A stretch of DNA of 44,502 nucleotides from JALORV01 sp035498175 (GCA_035498175.1 DATKAJ010000047.1:1-44502); one strand, 5' to 3'. Numbered from the stretch's first letter, positions 1-9,253 are shown. The notes: generated by a model from the sequence alone, not told the origin. Numbers and translations: made by a program.

Positions 1-981
1 CTAGTTCTCGCTCTTCAGGCGCTTCGTCCCTTCCACGAGCGGGTGCCAGCCGTAGACGAGCGTGACCATGAAGCCGTCCATGCGCAGATCGCCGGGAGCG
101 CTGTCGTTGACGGTCGACTTGTAGCCGAACGTGAGGTTCAGGTTGCTGTTGATCTGGTAGCCGAGCGTCAGTCCGACGCCAATGTTGTTGAGCTTCTTGC
201 CCTCGACGCCGTTGATGGTCGCCTTCCCGCCGTTGTACCAGGAGGCGTCCAGCGCACCCCAGAAGTTCTCCGTGAAGTCGCGCGTCAGGTGTGCATCGAG
301 CTGGAACAGCGGATCGGTCTTCAGCGTCTGGCCGACGTAGTCATTGTTGTTTCCGAACAGCCAAACGGCGGGCAGGAATTCCAGCGTCGTGCGCCGGCCC
401 GGCACCCACGAACCGAGCTGCCAGACGACGGGGGCGCCAACGCGTCCGTACCAGCGGTTCTGCCCGAGGTTCAGCGGCTGACTGCTGTCGTATTCGCCGA
501 TCGGCAGCGCGAGGTCCGCCAGCACGTCGACCGAGAAACCGGGCTCATAGCGCAGGGCATCGGGAATGGTCTTCTGCGCCTTCGGCCCGATGATATTCAT
601 GTTGAATTCGATCATCGGGTCGCCGAATCCGTTGGCCGTTTGGTTGAAGCTGCGGCCGGCCACCGTGAGTTCGCCCGAGACGCGCCCCATTGGCAGCAGG
701 ATCGCCGCCATCGCAGAGCGATCGAGCAGAGCAAAGGTATGCGCGTACCCGACGATCGCCAGCGTACCGTCAACGCTGCTGCCCGGTGCCACGATATGCG
801 CGGGGTCGAAGGGGTTCGTGTTGCCGCTGATGGAGTTGACGATGACCGGCACCGCGTTCCCGTCCGACAGCGTCTTCCAGTAGAACCGCGCCGGAACCTG
901 AGCGAGCGCGGGCGCAGGGTCGAATGCGGCCAACGCTAGCACTGCGGCGGCGACCCGCCGCAACCAGACTATCGAACTCAT
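1..981 (-). CDS. MetA-pathway-type outer-membrane protein (SphA-like)
   Basis: A 326-residue protein whose TAG stop is the first three bases of the window. An N-terminal signal peptide is visible (hydrophobic stretch 10-20, AxA-type cleavage near ALA-Q at 25-28), so it is exported. The rest alternates short polar/hydrophobic segments typical of an outer-membrane beta barrel, for example the C-terminal pieces LTLGYQINSNLNLTFGYKS and GFMVTLVYGW. This layout fits the family named for the MetA pathway of phenol degradation, whose members are thought to help hydrophobic substrates cross the outer membrane. It lies 61 bp downstream of the arylsulfatase on the same strand and is probably its operon partner, which suggests uptake of an aromatic or sterol-like sulfate ester. 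The family call is fairly secure; the substrate is inference. Confidence 0.75.
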   Translation of the reverse strand: MSSIVWLRRVAAAVLALAAFDPAPALAQVPARFYWKTLSDGNAVPVIVNSISGNTNPFDPAHIVAPGSSVDGTLAIVGYAHTFALLDRSAMAAILLPMGRVSGELTVAGRSFNQTANGFGDPMIEFNMNIIGPKAQKTIPDALRYEPGFSVDVLADLALPIGEYDSSQPLNLGQNRWYGRVGAPVVWQLGSWVPGRRTTLEFLPAVWLFGNNNDYVGQTLKTDPLFQLDAHLTRDFTENFWGALDASWYNGGKATINGVEGKKLNNIGVGLTLGYQINSNLNLTFGYKSTVNDSAPGDLRMDGFMVTLVYGWHPLVEGTKRLKSEN

Positions 982-1042
982 CGGACCTCCCCGTCCTGCA
1001 AGAGCTTGCTGTCCTGCTCGGTGGATTTCGTGGCTTGGGTAC

Positions 1043-2875
1043 TCAGGGCTTCGGATCCGCCAGCATGTCCTCCGGCGGAACGAACTGCCGTTTGTAGATC
1101 AGTGGCGGGTAGCCGGCGTCATCTGGCACGCGCGGCGGCAACTGGTCCTCGAGGGTCTCGAACGTGGAGCGGTTCGGCAGGATCACGTTGTTCGCCTTCA
1201 CGTAAGCGTCCCACAGCACCAGCATGGCCTTCAGCTTGTCTGGGCGCTCGGCCGCGAGATCCCTGCGCTCGGCCGGATCGTTCGCGAGGTTGTAGAGCTC
1301 CCACGCGCCCTTGCCCAGCGGCTTGTACTCCCAGCGGATCTTCCACTCGCTCTGCCGTATTGCGCGGTTGCCGAAGATTTCCCAGCCGAGGTAGTCCTCG
1401 GGCGTGCGTGGCGACTCCGCCTGGCCCGCCAGCATGCGGTTCCACGACTTGCCGATCAGTGGCGGCAGTTCGTTTCCGGCATGGGACTGCGGATAGCTGG
1501 CGCCGGCGACCTCGAGCAACGTCGGCATCAGGTCGGCGACATGCATGAGCCCGTTGTTGATGCTGCCCTTCGGCCGCATGACGTTCGGCCCGCTGACGAC
1601 AAGGGCGTTGCGGATGCCGCCTTCGCCGACCCAGCCCTTGTACTGGCTGAACGGCGTCATCGACACCTGTGCCCACATCGGACCGTAGCCGACGTACGAG
1701 CCCGGATCACCCCACGCATTGGGATGTGTCTGCGACCAGTTGATAGCCGCATAGAGATAGTCGCGCGAGCCGGGCGAGCCCGCGATCATCTTGAAGAGAT
1801 CGGTACCCTCCGCGCCGTTGTCTCCGAACACGATGAAGATCGTGTTCTCGTACTCGCCGATCTTCCTGAGATAATCGATGAGCCGGCCGACGTGGTAGTC
1901 CATGTTTTCCATCATCCCGGCATAAAGCTCCATCTTCTTGCCGAGGATCGCGCGGCTGGCCGGCGCCAGCACGACAGGATCCGCAATGAACCACATGCGT
2001 TCGGCGAGCTGGGTGCCCGCGGGCATGATGCCGAGCTCGACCTGCCGCTTCAGGCGTTCCTGCCGCACCGCGTCCCAGCCCTTGTCGTACTCGCCGACGT
2101 GCCGGATGCGCCACTCCTTCGGCAGGTGATATGGATCGTGCGGCGCCTGGTGCGAAACGTAGGCGAAGAATGGCTTGCCGTCGCCACGGTTGGCGTCGAT
2201 GTAGCCGATCAGCTTGTCGGTGTAGGTCTTGGTCGCGTAGTAGTTCTCTGGCAGCTTCGTGAGGTAACGCCCGTCCTCGGTGAAGACCGACTTCGGCGAC
2301 GCCGCCGTGAAGTTCGTCATGTCCCAGTAGCTGCCCGCGCCGTCGAGCAGCGAAAAGTCGCGCTCGAAGCCGCGCGCGGCGGGGATCTGGTCTGGCGCCT
2401 TGCCCAGGTGCCACTTGCCGACCATGTAGGTGTGATATCCGGCACCCTTCAGCAGCTGCGGCAGCGTGACGAGCCGGGTGCTGAGGTAGCCCTCGTAGCC
2501 GACCGCGCCGCGCTGGTTGGGCGCGGTCCACTCGTCCATGTTGCCGAGCCCGTTGAGATGAGTGTCGACGCCGGAGAGCAGCATCGATCGCGTCGGCGAG
2601 CAGCTCGCATGCGTGTAGAAATTCGTGAAGCGCACCCCCTCTTTCGCCAGCGCATCGAGGTTCGGTGTCCGGATCTCGCCCCCGAACGAGCCCATGTCGG
2701 CGAAACCCATGTCGTCGCCGAGAATGACGACGATGTTCGGACGGCGGGGCGCGTCTGCCGCAGTGGCTGTGGCGGTCGCGGCGAGCGACGCTACGACGCC
2801 GACGATCCACAGCCGGCCGAGATTGCTCGGAATTCTCGCGATGAGGCGCCTCGGGCGCCGCAGCATGATCGTCAT
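1043..2875 (-). CDS. Arylsulfatase, formylglycine-dependent, periplasmic
   Basis: A 610-residue sulfatase that should hydrolyse sulfate esters to alcohol or phenol plus sulfate. After a signal peptide (about 1-40, ending ATAA-DAP) the metal-binding start of the fold is visible (ILGDDMG, Asp54-Asp55). The activation motif CSPTR at 92-96 gives Cys92 as the residue converted to formylglycine. A later GDNGAEG supplies further metal ligands. Length and motifs resemble Pseudomonas AtsA-type arylsulfatases. The start was chosen at 2875 because AGGGAACGGGAA precedes that ATG and the signal peptide follows; the reading frame stays open further upstream, but that part has no export signal and would run through the divergent promoter region. 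No formylglycine-generating enzyme gene is in the window. It is divergent from the AraC gene at 3213 and upstream of the outer-membrane protein. Confidence 0.9.
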   Translation of the reverse strand: MTIMLRRPRRLIARIPSNLGRLWIVGVVASLAATATATAADAPRRPNIVVILGDDMGFADMGSFGGEIRTPNLDALAKEGVRFTNFYTHASCSPTRSMLLSGVDTHLNGLGNMDEWTAPNQRGAVGYEGYLSTRLVTLPQLLKGAGYHTYMVGKWHLGKAPDQIPAARGFERDFSLLDGAGSYWDMTNFTAASPKSVFTEDGRYLTKLPENYYATKTYTDKLIGYIDANRGDGKPFFAYVSHQAPHDPYHLPKEWRIRHVGEYDKGWDAVRQERLKRQVELGIMPAGTQLAERMWFIADPVVLAPASRAILGKKMELYAGMMENMDYHVGRLIDYLRKIGEYENTIFIVFGDNGAEGTDLFKMIAGSPGSRDYLYAAINWSQTHPNAWGDPGSYVGYGPMWAQVSMTPFSQYKGWVGEGGIRNALVVSGPNVMRPKGSINNGLMHVADLMPTLLEVAGASYPQSHAGNELPPLIGKSWNRMLAGQAESPRTPEDYLGWEIFGNRAIRQSEWKIRWEYKPLGKGAWELYNLANDPAERRDLAAERPDKLKAMLVLWDAYVKANNVILPNRSTFETLEDQLPPRVPDDAGYPPLIYKRQFVPPEDMLADPKP

Positions 2876-3212
2876 TTCCCGTTCCCTGCCCGTCGGGTCA
2901 CCAGAACTCCACCTCGATTCCGCGCGCCGCTTGCCACCCGGTAGAGTCGACCCCTTGTGCCCTATCCCGGGGCGTCGGACCGCGTACTCCGGAACTCGCT
3001 GCAGGCCCGCGCGACGTTCAGACAGAGACGCGACAGGGCGCGCCACGTGCCGCACGGGGCGCGAGATCAGGGGTTCGGGTCGTGCCTCGCGGGCAGTTAC
3101 GCGTGCGTCAATGCCGTCGAGCGAGCCACCCCCTTCGGTCCGGAACTCTGGCGCCGGGGGTGTCGCCCGGGGTGATAATTCTCTTGCGGTAACTGAATGC
3201 GAGGCGGCCGCA
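2876..3212. promoter_or_regulatory. Divergent intergenic region between arylsulfatase and AraC-type regulator
   Basis: These 337 bp separate two divergent starts and must hold both promoters. A GATAAT at 3174-3179 on the plus strand could be the -10 box of the regulator gene, but no matching -35 is visible at the right distance. I see no clear inverted or direct repeat that could be named as the regulator's operator. The open frames crossing this stretch have no ribosome-binding site or family signal. Confidence 0.4.
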
Positions 3213-4277
3213 GTGTCCAGCGAGACATCGACGCCGCCTATCGGAATTCCGCAGAACGTGAAGACGCTGGGCCTTCCCGTCAATCCCGAAGAACCTGCAG
3301 TCACGGTCGTCGAGATCAGCGATCCCACTGCCGCCGCTGCGGCGATCGAACTGCTCGATCAGGATGTGGTGCAGCTCCACTCGATGCCGCCGCTTCGGGC
3401 TCGACGAGTGATCGTCCGTCTCGAATCCGCCGCGGTCGTATTCCACTCAGCCAATCTTGGCGTTCGGACCCGCACGAGTACCCGCAGGGGCCTGCTCGGC
3501 TACGTCACGTTCGGGCCGGAAGCGAAGGGAATGGTGAACGGGGTCGCGGTCCGCCCGGACCTGATGCTCGCCGTGGAGCCCGGATCCGAGGCCACGTTCG
3601 TGGTCGACGCTGGCTGGGAGAGCATTACGTTCCTGCTTCCGCCAGAGGACATCGGCGCTCATCTCACTGCCCGCCAGCGTGAGAGCGAGTTTCGTGTGCC
3701 GCACGGCGTGGAGATCCTGCAGGCGAACACGGCGCAGGTTTGCAAGCTCTTCGAATGGGGGAAGCGGCTGGTGGACACTGCGGCCCGCCGGCCCGCGCTG
3801 TTCGACGAGCGGAAGAGTCAGCGGGTCGCCGCTCGGGTTGAGTTGCTTGAAGCGCTCCTGTCGACCCTGCGCGTAGCCGGCGATTTCGAGCCCGACCGCG
3901 GCGCCCGGACGCTGCAGGCCTACAGCGTCATCGTCAAGACAGTCGAGAACTACGCCCTATCGCGAATCGACGATCCTCTCTACCTGAGCGATCTGTGCAG
4001 AGCGGCCGGGGTGAGCGAGCGAACGCTGGAATACGCGTTCAAGCAGATCATGGGTGTGACTCCGATGACGTATCTCGTCCGGCTCCGGCTGCATCGGGTG
4101 CGCCGGGCTCTCCTGGCGGCGACTCAGGGAACAACCACCGTCTCGGCTGAAGCGCTCAATTGGGGCTTCTGGCATTTCGGTGAATTTTCGCGCGCGTACA
4201 GGGAGTGTTTCGGTGAGGTTCCGTCGGACACGCTGCGACGCGCGCCGGGCGGGTCGCCGCGGCAGGAGCCGTCGTAG
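3213..4277 (+). CDS. AraC-family transcriptional regulator
   Basis: A 354-residue regulator. The C-terminal 100 residues carry the two helix-turn-helix units of the AraC family: DPLYLSDLCRAAGVSERTLE, then the linker helix FKQIMGVTPMTYLVRLRLHR, and a second unit ending in WGFWHFGEFSRAYRECFGE. The N-terminal about 240 residues form an unassigned effector or dimerisation domain. I chose the GTG at 3213 because GAGG lies 8 bp upstream; a second GTG at 3258 is possible, and the frame stays open upstream without an initiation signal. Being divergent from the arylsulfatase, it most likely controls that gene and the outer-membrane protein in response to a sulfate ester or its product. That target is inferred from position only. 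Confidence 0.85.
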   Translation: MSSETSTPPIGIPQNVKTLGLPVNPEEPAVTVVEISDPTAAAAAIELLDQDVVQLHSMPPLRARRVIVRLESAAVVFHSANLGVRTRTSTRRGLLGYVTFGPEAKGMVNGVAVRPDLMLAVEPGSEATFVVDAGWESITFLLPPEDIGAHLTARQRESEFRVPHGVEILQANTAQVCKLFEWGKRLVDTAARRPALFDERKSQRVAARVELLEALLSTLRVAGDFEPDRGARTLQAYSVIVKTVENYALSRIDDPLYLSDLCRAAGVSERTLEYAFKQIMGVTPMTYLVRLRLHRVRRALLAATQGTTTVSAEALNWGFWHFGEFSRAYRECFGEVPSDTLRRAPGGSPRQEPS

Positions 4278-4457
4278 AGAGATCACCTGGCTCCGCGGTC
4301 TCTTGCGATTCGCGTCGGACAGGCTCTGATTCACGGCCGTGGTCGCGCACACGGAACCTTCTGGTGCTTCGGGCGACTGAGTCCAGTGGATATTCTGCGT
4401 CGCCATCGACGCCCCGCCGACCACGACGGCTGACGAGTCACGCTCCTGTCCGGCTCT

Positions 4458-5447
4458 TCAGCGTTGAGCACGGCGAGCGGAGGCATGTCGGCCGGCTCGC
4501 GCGCCCTTGACCGCCCCGCCCTCGCGGCGCGCGAGCTCGGCATCGTGTGCACGCAGCAGTTCGACGAACCTGGCACCCGCGCCGGCGAGCGAGCGCTGCT
4601 TCACCCAGGCGGCACCGAAGCGGATCTGAACGGGGACGTCGATGCTGGGCAGCATGACCAGTTCCTCCGTGCGAAGTTCGTCCTCGAACATGAATCTCGG
4701 CATCATCGAGACGGCATCCGACTCCTTCAGGATGCTCTTCAGAACCGACGAGCTGTCGCATTCGATCGTCAGCGGTCCCGCGCGCGCCAGCGCAGTCCGG
4801 CCGGCGGGCGGGGTGGCGGCGAGCAGCGCGCGCGTCACGCGCTCAGGCAGCCTCGGTCCCGCAAGCGGATAGCTGAAGACGTCCTCGAGGCGCCGCTCGG
4901 CCCTGCCCGTCAGGGGGTGCCTCGGTCGGCAGGCGACGAACACCCGGTGATTCGCCAGGCCCTGCGATTCGAAATCATCCAGCACGGAGATTTCCGTGAG
5001 TTCGGCGACGACCAAATCCACGTCGCGTGCGCGCGCCCTCTCCGGCAGCTCACCCCAGGGCGCCACGATCAGATGCAGGCGCAGCTTTGGGTGCAGACGG
5101 CTCAGCCGCCCCGCGACGGGACCGATGAGCGCGGAGCCTCCGAACGGGCCCACGCCGACGCGCAGTTCCCCCAGATCGAGTCCCTTCGCCAGGCGGATCT
5201 CTCTCTCGAGATCCCCGGCCGATGCATTCAGGGACCGCGCGTGGCGCAGGACCAGGCGTCCGATCTCGGTCGGCTCGATGGCCCCGCGGGTGCGTTCGAA
5301 CAGTGGTGCACCGACCGACGCCTCCAGCGCCTGGATGCTGCGGGAGAGCGCCGGCTGCGTGAGGTGGACCGCATCGGCGGCACGGCTGAAATTCTTGTGC
5401 TCTGCCAGCGCCAGCAGGTGCCGCAGTTGACGAAGATCGATGGCCAT
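4458..5447 (-). CDS. LysR-family transcriptional regulator, SdsB-like by position
   Basis: A 329-residue LysR regulator. The N-terminal winged helix-turn-helix is clear (residues about 4-62, with FSRAADAVHLTQPALSRSIQ and GAPLFERT). It is followed by the linker helix and a substrate-binding domain starting near LGELRVGVGP. The last about 25 residues are basic and low-complexity (RREGG...RRAQR), which is unusual but could be a loose tail. It is divergent from the alkylsulfatase gene at 5576 with about 128 bp between them, the same arrangement known for SdsB1/SdsA1 in Pseudomonas, where the LysR protein activates the sulfatase gene when alkyl sulfates are present. I infer the same role here. Confidence 0.88.
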   Translation of the reverse strand: MAIDLRQLRHLLALAEHKNFSRAADAVHLTQPALSRSIQALEASVGAPLFERTRGAIEPTEIGRLVLRHARSLNASAGDLEREIRLAKGLDLGELRVGVGPFGGSALIGPVAGRLSRLHPKLRLHLIVAPWGELPERARARDVDLVVAELTEISVLDDFESQGLANHRVFVACRPRHPLTGRAERRLEDVFSYPLAGPRLPERVTRALLAATPPAGRTALARAGPLTIECDSSSVLKSILKESDAVSMMPRFMFEDELRTEELVMLPSIDVPVQIRFGAAWVKQRSLAGAGARFVELLRAHDAELARREGGAVKGARAGRHASARRAQR

Positions 5448-5575
5448 GCGCGGCCCTCATTGCGATGATGTTCTCAATTCATTGGACACATGGTACGCCG
5501 TGGCCCAGCATGGCGGTCGTTCACGGCAACCCGGCGACCCGGGTCCGACCAGATAGCTAAACAGGAGACAGTTCG

Positions 5576-7579
5576 ATGACGGGGATCGTTCGGAATCGCC
5601 ACAGAGGACGTGCAGTGTCGCGTGCGGCCATCGCATTGTGCATCGCAGGTACGCTGGGCGCGTGCTCCCGCCCTTCGTCGGCGCCCTCGGCCATGCCCGC
5701 GCCAGGCGTCGCACCACCAGTGGTGCAGGCCCATGCGGCGGCAGCCAAGGCCGCGGATCTTTCGGACCCGGCGTCCTTTGCCGACGCGAAGCGCGGCTTC
5801 ATCGCCGCGCCGACGGGACAGATCAAGGACGCCTCAGGAAACGTTGTCTGGGACTTCGACGCCTTTGGGTTCGTGCAGGGCGCGGCACCCGCCACGGTCA
5901 ACCCGAGCCTGTGGCGGCAGGCGCTGCTCAACAACCAGGTGGGGCTCTTCAAGGTCACCGACGGCATCTGGCAACTGCGCGGCTTCGACCTCGCCAACAT
6001 CACGCTGATTGAGGGCAAGACGGGCTGGATCGTCGTCGATACCCTGACTTCAACTGAAACGGCCGCCGCGGCGATGGCCTTTGCGAGAAAGCACCTGGGC
6101 GACAAGCCGGTGTCGGCGGTGATCTTCACGCACAGCCATCTCGATCACTTCGGCGGCGCCCTCGGCGTGATCTCGGCGGCCGAAGCCAAGGCGCGCCAGG
6201 TGCCGATCTACGCGCCGGCGGGATTCATGGAGGAGGCCACAAGCGAAAACGTGATGGTTGGAGTCGCGATGGCGCGACGCGCTGGATACATGTATGGCTC
6301 GCTGCTGCCGCGCAATACTGGCGGCGTGGTCGACGACGGCCTCGGCAAGGCAGTGGCCTACGGCGAGATCGGGATCTTGCCGCCGACGGTGCTGATCGAC
6401 CAGCCGCGGCAGGAAGCCGTCATCGACGGCGTGCGCTTCGTGTTCCACAACGTGCCCGGCAGCGAGGCGCCGTCGGAGTTCGTCTTCGAAGTTCCCGAGC
6501 GTCGCGCGTTCGGCGGGGCCGAGATGATGAGCCAGACGATGCACAACCTGTACACGCTGCGCGGCGCCAAAGTGCGCGACGCGCTGAAGTGGGCCGACTA
6601 TCTCGATCAGGCGCTCGATTACACCGCAGGGGCCGAGGTCGTCTTCAGCCAGCACCACTGGCCGGTCTGGGGCGCCGATCGCATCCGCGACTACATCGTC
6701 AAGCAGCGCGACACCTACAAGTTCATCCACGATCAGACCGTGCGCATGATGAACGCCGGGCTCACGGGTCCCGAGATCGCCGACAGCCTGACGCTGCCCG
6801 ACTCGCTGCAGGAGGCGCTGAACGTGCACGGCTACTACGGCACGGTCCGCCACAACGCCCGTGCCGTCTACCAGTACTACCTCGGTTGGTTCGACGCCAA
6901 CCCGGCCAACCTCGACGCGCTGCCGCCGGTGGAAGCCGGTAAGCGCTACGTGGAGCTCGCCGGCGGTGCCGACAAGGTGCTGGCCAACGCGCAGAAGGCC
7001 TACGACGACGGCGACTTCCGCTGGGCCGCCGAGGTGCTCAAGCACGCCGTGTACGCCGATCCCAGGAACCACGCGGCGCGTGAGCTGATGGCGCGGAGCC
7101 TCGAGCAGATGGGCTACATGGCCGAATCGGCGCCGTGGCGCAACTTCTATCTCACTGGAGCACTCGAGTTGCGGCAGGGTCCGCCGGAAAAGGGCGTCGG
7201 GCTGGACCGGATGATCGCGATGCTGGCCAACACGCCGGTCGAGCGCTTCCTCGAGCGCATGGCGGCGTCGGTCGACGGCAAGAAGGCCGCCGACAGTCGG
7301 CTGAAGATCAACCTCGTGTTCTCCGATCTCAATGAGACCTACGTGCTCTGGGTGGAAAATGCCGTGCTGCACTTCCGCAAGGCACCGGCCGCGGCCGACG
7401 CGAACGCGACCCTGACGCTGACGAAACCGTTCTTCGTGCAGATGATGGCCGGCAAAGCCGGCGCCAAGGACCTGCTGCTGTCCGACCAGACCAAGATCGA
7501 CGGCAGCAAGATCGACCTCGCCCGCTTCTTCACTTTGATCGAGAAGGCACCCGGAACCTTCCCGATCGTGACGCGCTGA
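5576..7579 (+). CDS. Alkylsulfatase (SdsA1/BDS1-type metallo-beta-lactamase hydrolase), lipoprotein
   Basis: A 667-residue member of the SdsA1/YjcS/BDS1 alkylsulfatase family, enzymes that cleave primary or secondary alkyl sulfate esters such as dodecyl sulfate. The N-terminus has a lipobox LGAC with Cys30, so it is probably a periplasmic lipoprotein. The zinc-binding motif THSHLDHFGG (His186, His188, Asp190, His191) lies in the N-terminal metallo-beta-lactamase domain, with GGAEMMSQTMHNLY and FSQHHWPVWG further on, both typical of the family. An alkylsulfatase dimerisation region follows (about 410-540), then an SCP2-like C-terminal domain (from about 550) that can bind the aliphatic chain. 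Length matches SdsA1. AGGAGA precedes the ATG. The GMC oxidoreductase follows after 12 bp, so the alcohol product may be oxidised by its neighbour. Confidence 0.93.
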   Translation: MTGIVRNRHRGRAVSRAAIALCIAGTLGACSRPSSAPSAMPAPGVAPPVVQAHAAAAKAADLSDPASFADAKRGFIAAPTGQIKDASGNVVWDFDAFGFVQGAAPATVNPSLWRQALLNNQVGLFKVTDGIWQLRGFDLANITLIEGKTGWIVVDTLTSTETAAAAMAFARKHLGDKPVSAVIFTHSHLDHFGGALGVISAAEAKARQVPIYAPAGFMEEATSENVMVGVAMARRAGYMYGSLLPRNTGGVVDDGLGKAVAYGEIGILPPTVLIDQPRQEAVIDGVRFVFHNVPGSEAPSEFVFEVPERRAFGGAEMMSQTMHNLYTLRGAKVRDALKWADYLDQALDYTAGAEVVFSQHHWPVWGADRIRDYIVKQRDTYKFIHDQTVRMMNAGLTGPEIADSLTLPDSLQEALNVHGYYGTVRHNARAVYQYYLGWFDANPANLDALPPVEAGKRYVELAGGADKVLANAQKAYDDGDFRWAAEVLKHAVYADPRNHAARELMARSLEQMGYMAESAPWRNFYLTGALELRQGPPEKGVGLDRMIAMLANTPVERFLERMAASVDGKKAADSRLKINLVFSDLNETYVLWVENAVLHFRKAPAAADANATLTLTKPFFVQMMAGKAGAKDLLLSDQTKIDGSKIDLARFFTLIEKAPGTFPIVTR

Positions 7580-7591
7580 ACAGGGCTCGAT

Positions 7592-9253
7592 GTGAACCAA
7601 ACACCGACGACGGGCACGGCCGGCGTCGCGACGAACGCGGAGCAGGCCGTGAAAGGCACTGTCGCCTTCGACTACGACTGGATTGTGGTTGGGTCCGGGT
7701 TCGGGGGCAGCGTCTCGGCGCTGCGTCTGGCCGAGAAGGGTTATCGCGTCGCGGTGCTCGAGTGCGGCCGCCGCTTCCGCGACGAGGATTTCGCCAGCAG
7801 CGCGTGGCAGGTCGGCCGTTTCCTTTGGGCTCCATTCCTGGGGCTGCGCGGGATTCTTCGCCTGACGCCGTTCAAGGACATCCTGATCGCGAGCGGCGCC
7901 GCGGTTGGCGGCGGCAGCGTCGTCTACGCGAACACGCTGTATCGGGCCAAGCCCGCGTTCTTCGAGAATCCACAGTGGGCGGGGCTCGAGGACTGGGCCG
8001 CGGCGCTCGCCCCGCACTATGACACCGCCGAACGCATGCTCGGCGTGCGCGAAGTGCCGTTCACGAGCGATGGCCAGACGTTGCTCAGGCAGGTGGGCGA
8101 GGCGTTCGGCGTCGCCCGCACGTTCAGGCGCACGCCCACTGCGGTTTTCTATGGTGCCAGCGGCGTGACGGTGCCCGACCCTTACTTCGGCGGCGAAGGT
8201 CCCGAGCGCACCGGCTGCACGCGCTGCGGCAGCTGCATGGTCGGCTGCCGTATCGGCGCGAAGAACACGCTGCTCAAGAACTACCTGTGGTTCGCCGAAC
8301 GCAAGGGTGCGCAGGTCATCGCCGAGCGCGAAGTCGTCGACATCCGTCCGCTCGGCGCATGCGACGGCGCGGACGGGTACGAGATCGTGACGCGCCGGCC
8401 CGGTGCGTGGCTGCGCAAAGACGAACGCCGCTTCACCGCACGCGGCGTGGTACTTGCGGCCGGGGCGCTCGGCACGAACCGACTGCTCGCGCGCTGCAAA
8501 CACGGGGGCGGACTGCCTGCAATCAGTGCGCGCCTTGGCGCCCTCGTGCGCACGAACAGCGAATCCATCCTCGCCATCACGCTGCCTCGCAGTTCAAGGC
8601 TGCAGCCCTGGAACGACGTCGCGATCAGCTCCAGCCTCCACCTGTCCGAGGACACGCATGTCGAGTTCGTCAGCTACGGCCGGGACGCCGACCTGATGTC
8701 GGGGCTGATGACGCTGCTGGTCGGGCCGGGAACCCGACTGACGCGGCCGCTGAAGCTCGTCGGGCAGGCCCTCCGGCACCCGGTCAGGTTCGTGCAGTCG
8801 GTGCTGCCGTGGGGCTGGAGCCGGCGCACGTTCGTGCTGCTCGTGATGCAGACGCTCGACAACGCGATCGCATTCCGTGCGAAGCGCCGCTGGTTCGGGC
8901 GCGGCGTCAAGCTCACGACCGAGCAGGACCCGGACAAGCCCAACCCGACCTACATCGAAGCGGGCAACCGCGTCGCCGAATGGCTGCAGCAGCGCACCGG
9001 CGGCATTGCGCAGAGCGGAGTGCTGGAGGCGCTGGCCAACATCCCGATCACCGCGCACATTCTCGGCGGCGCGGTGATCGGGCGCGACGCCGACGCCGGA
9101 GTGGTCGACCGCGGCGGACGCGTATTCAACTACCGCAACCTGCTGGTCTGCGACGGCTCGATATTGCCCGCCAATCCCGGCGTCAATCCCAGCCTGACGA
9201 TCACTGCGCTTGCGGAAATGATGATGGCCGCGGTGCCAGCTCAGGCAGCCTGA
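7592..9253 (+). CDS. GMC-family FAD oxidoreductase, cholesterol-oxidase (ChoD)-like, with four-Cys motif
   Basis: A 553-residue flavoprotein. The FAD-binding Rossmann motif VGSGFGGS is at 33-40, and the C-terminal GMC region is visible in ITAHILGGAVIG and the end NPGVNPSLTITALAE. Between them is GCTRCGSCMVGCRIGAKNT, giving cysteines 209, 212, 215 and 219 in a C-x2-C-x2-C-x3-C pattern as in the ChoD-like branch. This spacing resembles an iron-sulfur cluster site. The family oxidises alcohols, including sterols. No signal peptide is visible. The GTG start is supported by AGGG 6 bp upstream and by tight linkage to the alkylsulfatase. I infer that it oxidises the alcohol freed by the sulfatase; substrate identity is open. 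Confidence 0.85.
   Translation: MNQTPTTGTAGVATNAEQAVKGTVAFDYDWIVVGSGFGGSVSALRLAEKGYRVAVLECGRRFRDEDFASSAWQVGRFLWAPFLGLRGILRLTPFKDILIASGAAVGGGSVVYANTLYRAKPAFFENPQWAGLEDWAAALAPHYDTAERMLGVREVPFTSDGQTLLRQVGEAFGVARTFRRTPTAVFYGASGVTVPDPYFGGEGPERTGCTRCGSCMVGCRIGAKNTLLKNYLWFAERKGAQVIAEREVVDIRPLGACDGADGYEIVTRRPGAWLRKDERRFTARGVVLAAGALGTNRLLARCKHGGGLPAISARLGALVRTNSESILAITLPRSSRLQPWNDVAISSSLHLSEDTHVEFVSYGRDADLMSGLMTLLVGPGTRLTRPLKLVGQALRHPVRFVQSVLPWGWSRRTFVLLVMQTLDNAIAFRAKRRWFGRGVKLTTEQDPDKPNPTYIEAGNRVAEWLQQRTGGIAQSGVLEALANIPITAHILGGAVIGRDADAGVVDRGGRVFNYRNLLVCDGSILPANPGVNPSLTITALAEMMMAAVPAQAA

Noticed and set aside
1043..2875. Serine-type sulfatase
   Set aside because: The activation motif is CSPTR with Cys92, so it is the cysteine type.
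4278..4457. Imperfect AGAGA...TCTCT hairpin after the AraC gene
   Set aside because: Mismatched stem and no T-tract; not convincing as a terminator.
6050..8503. Very long open frame (over 800 codons) antisense to the alkylsulfatase and GMC genes
   Set aside because: It is rich in Arg, Val and His with no family pattern, and mirrors two genes with clear catalytic motifs. Long antisense frames are expected in GC-rich coding DNA.
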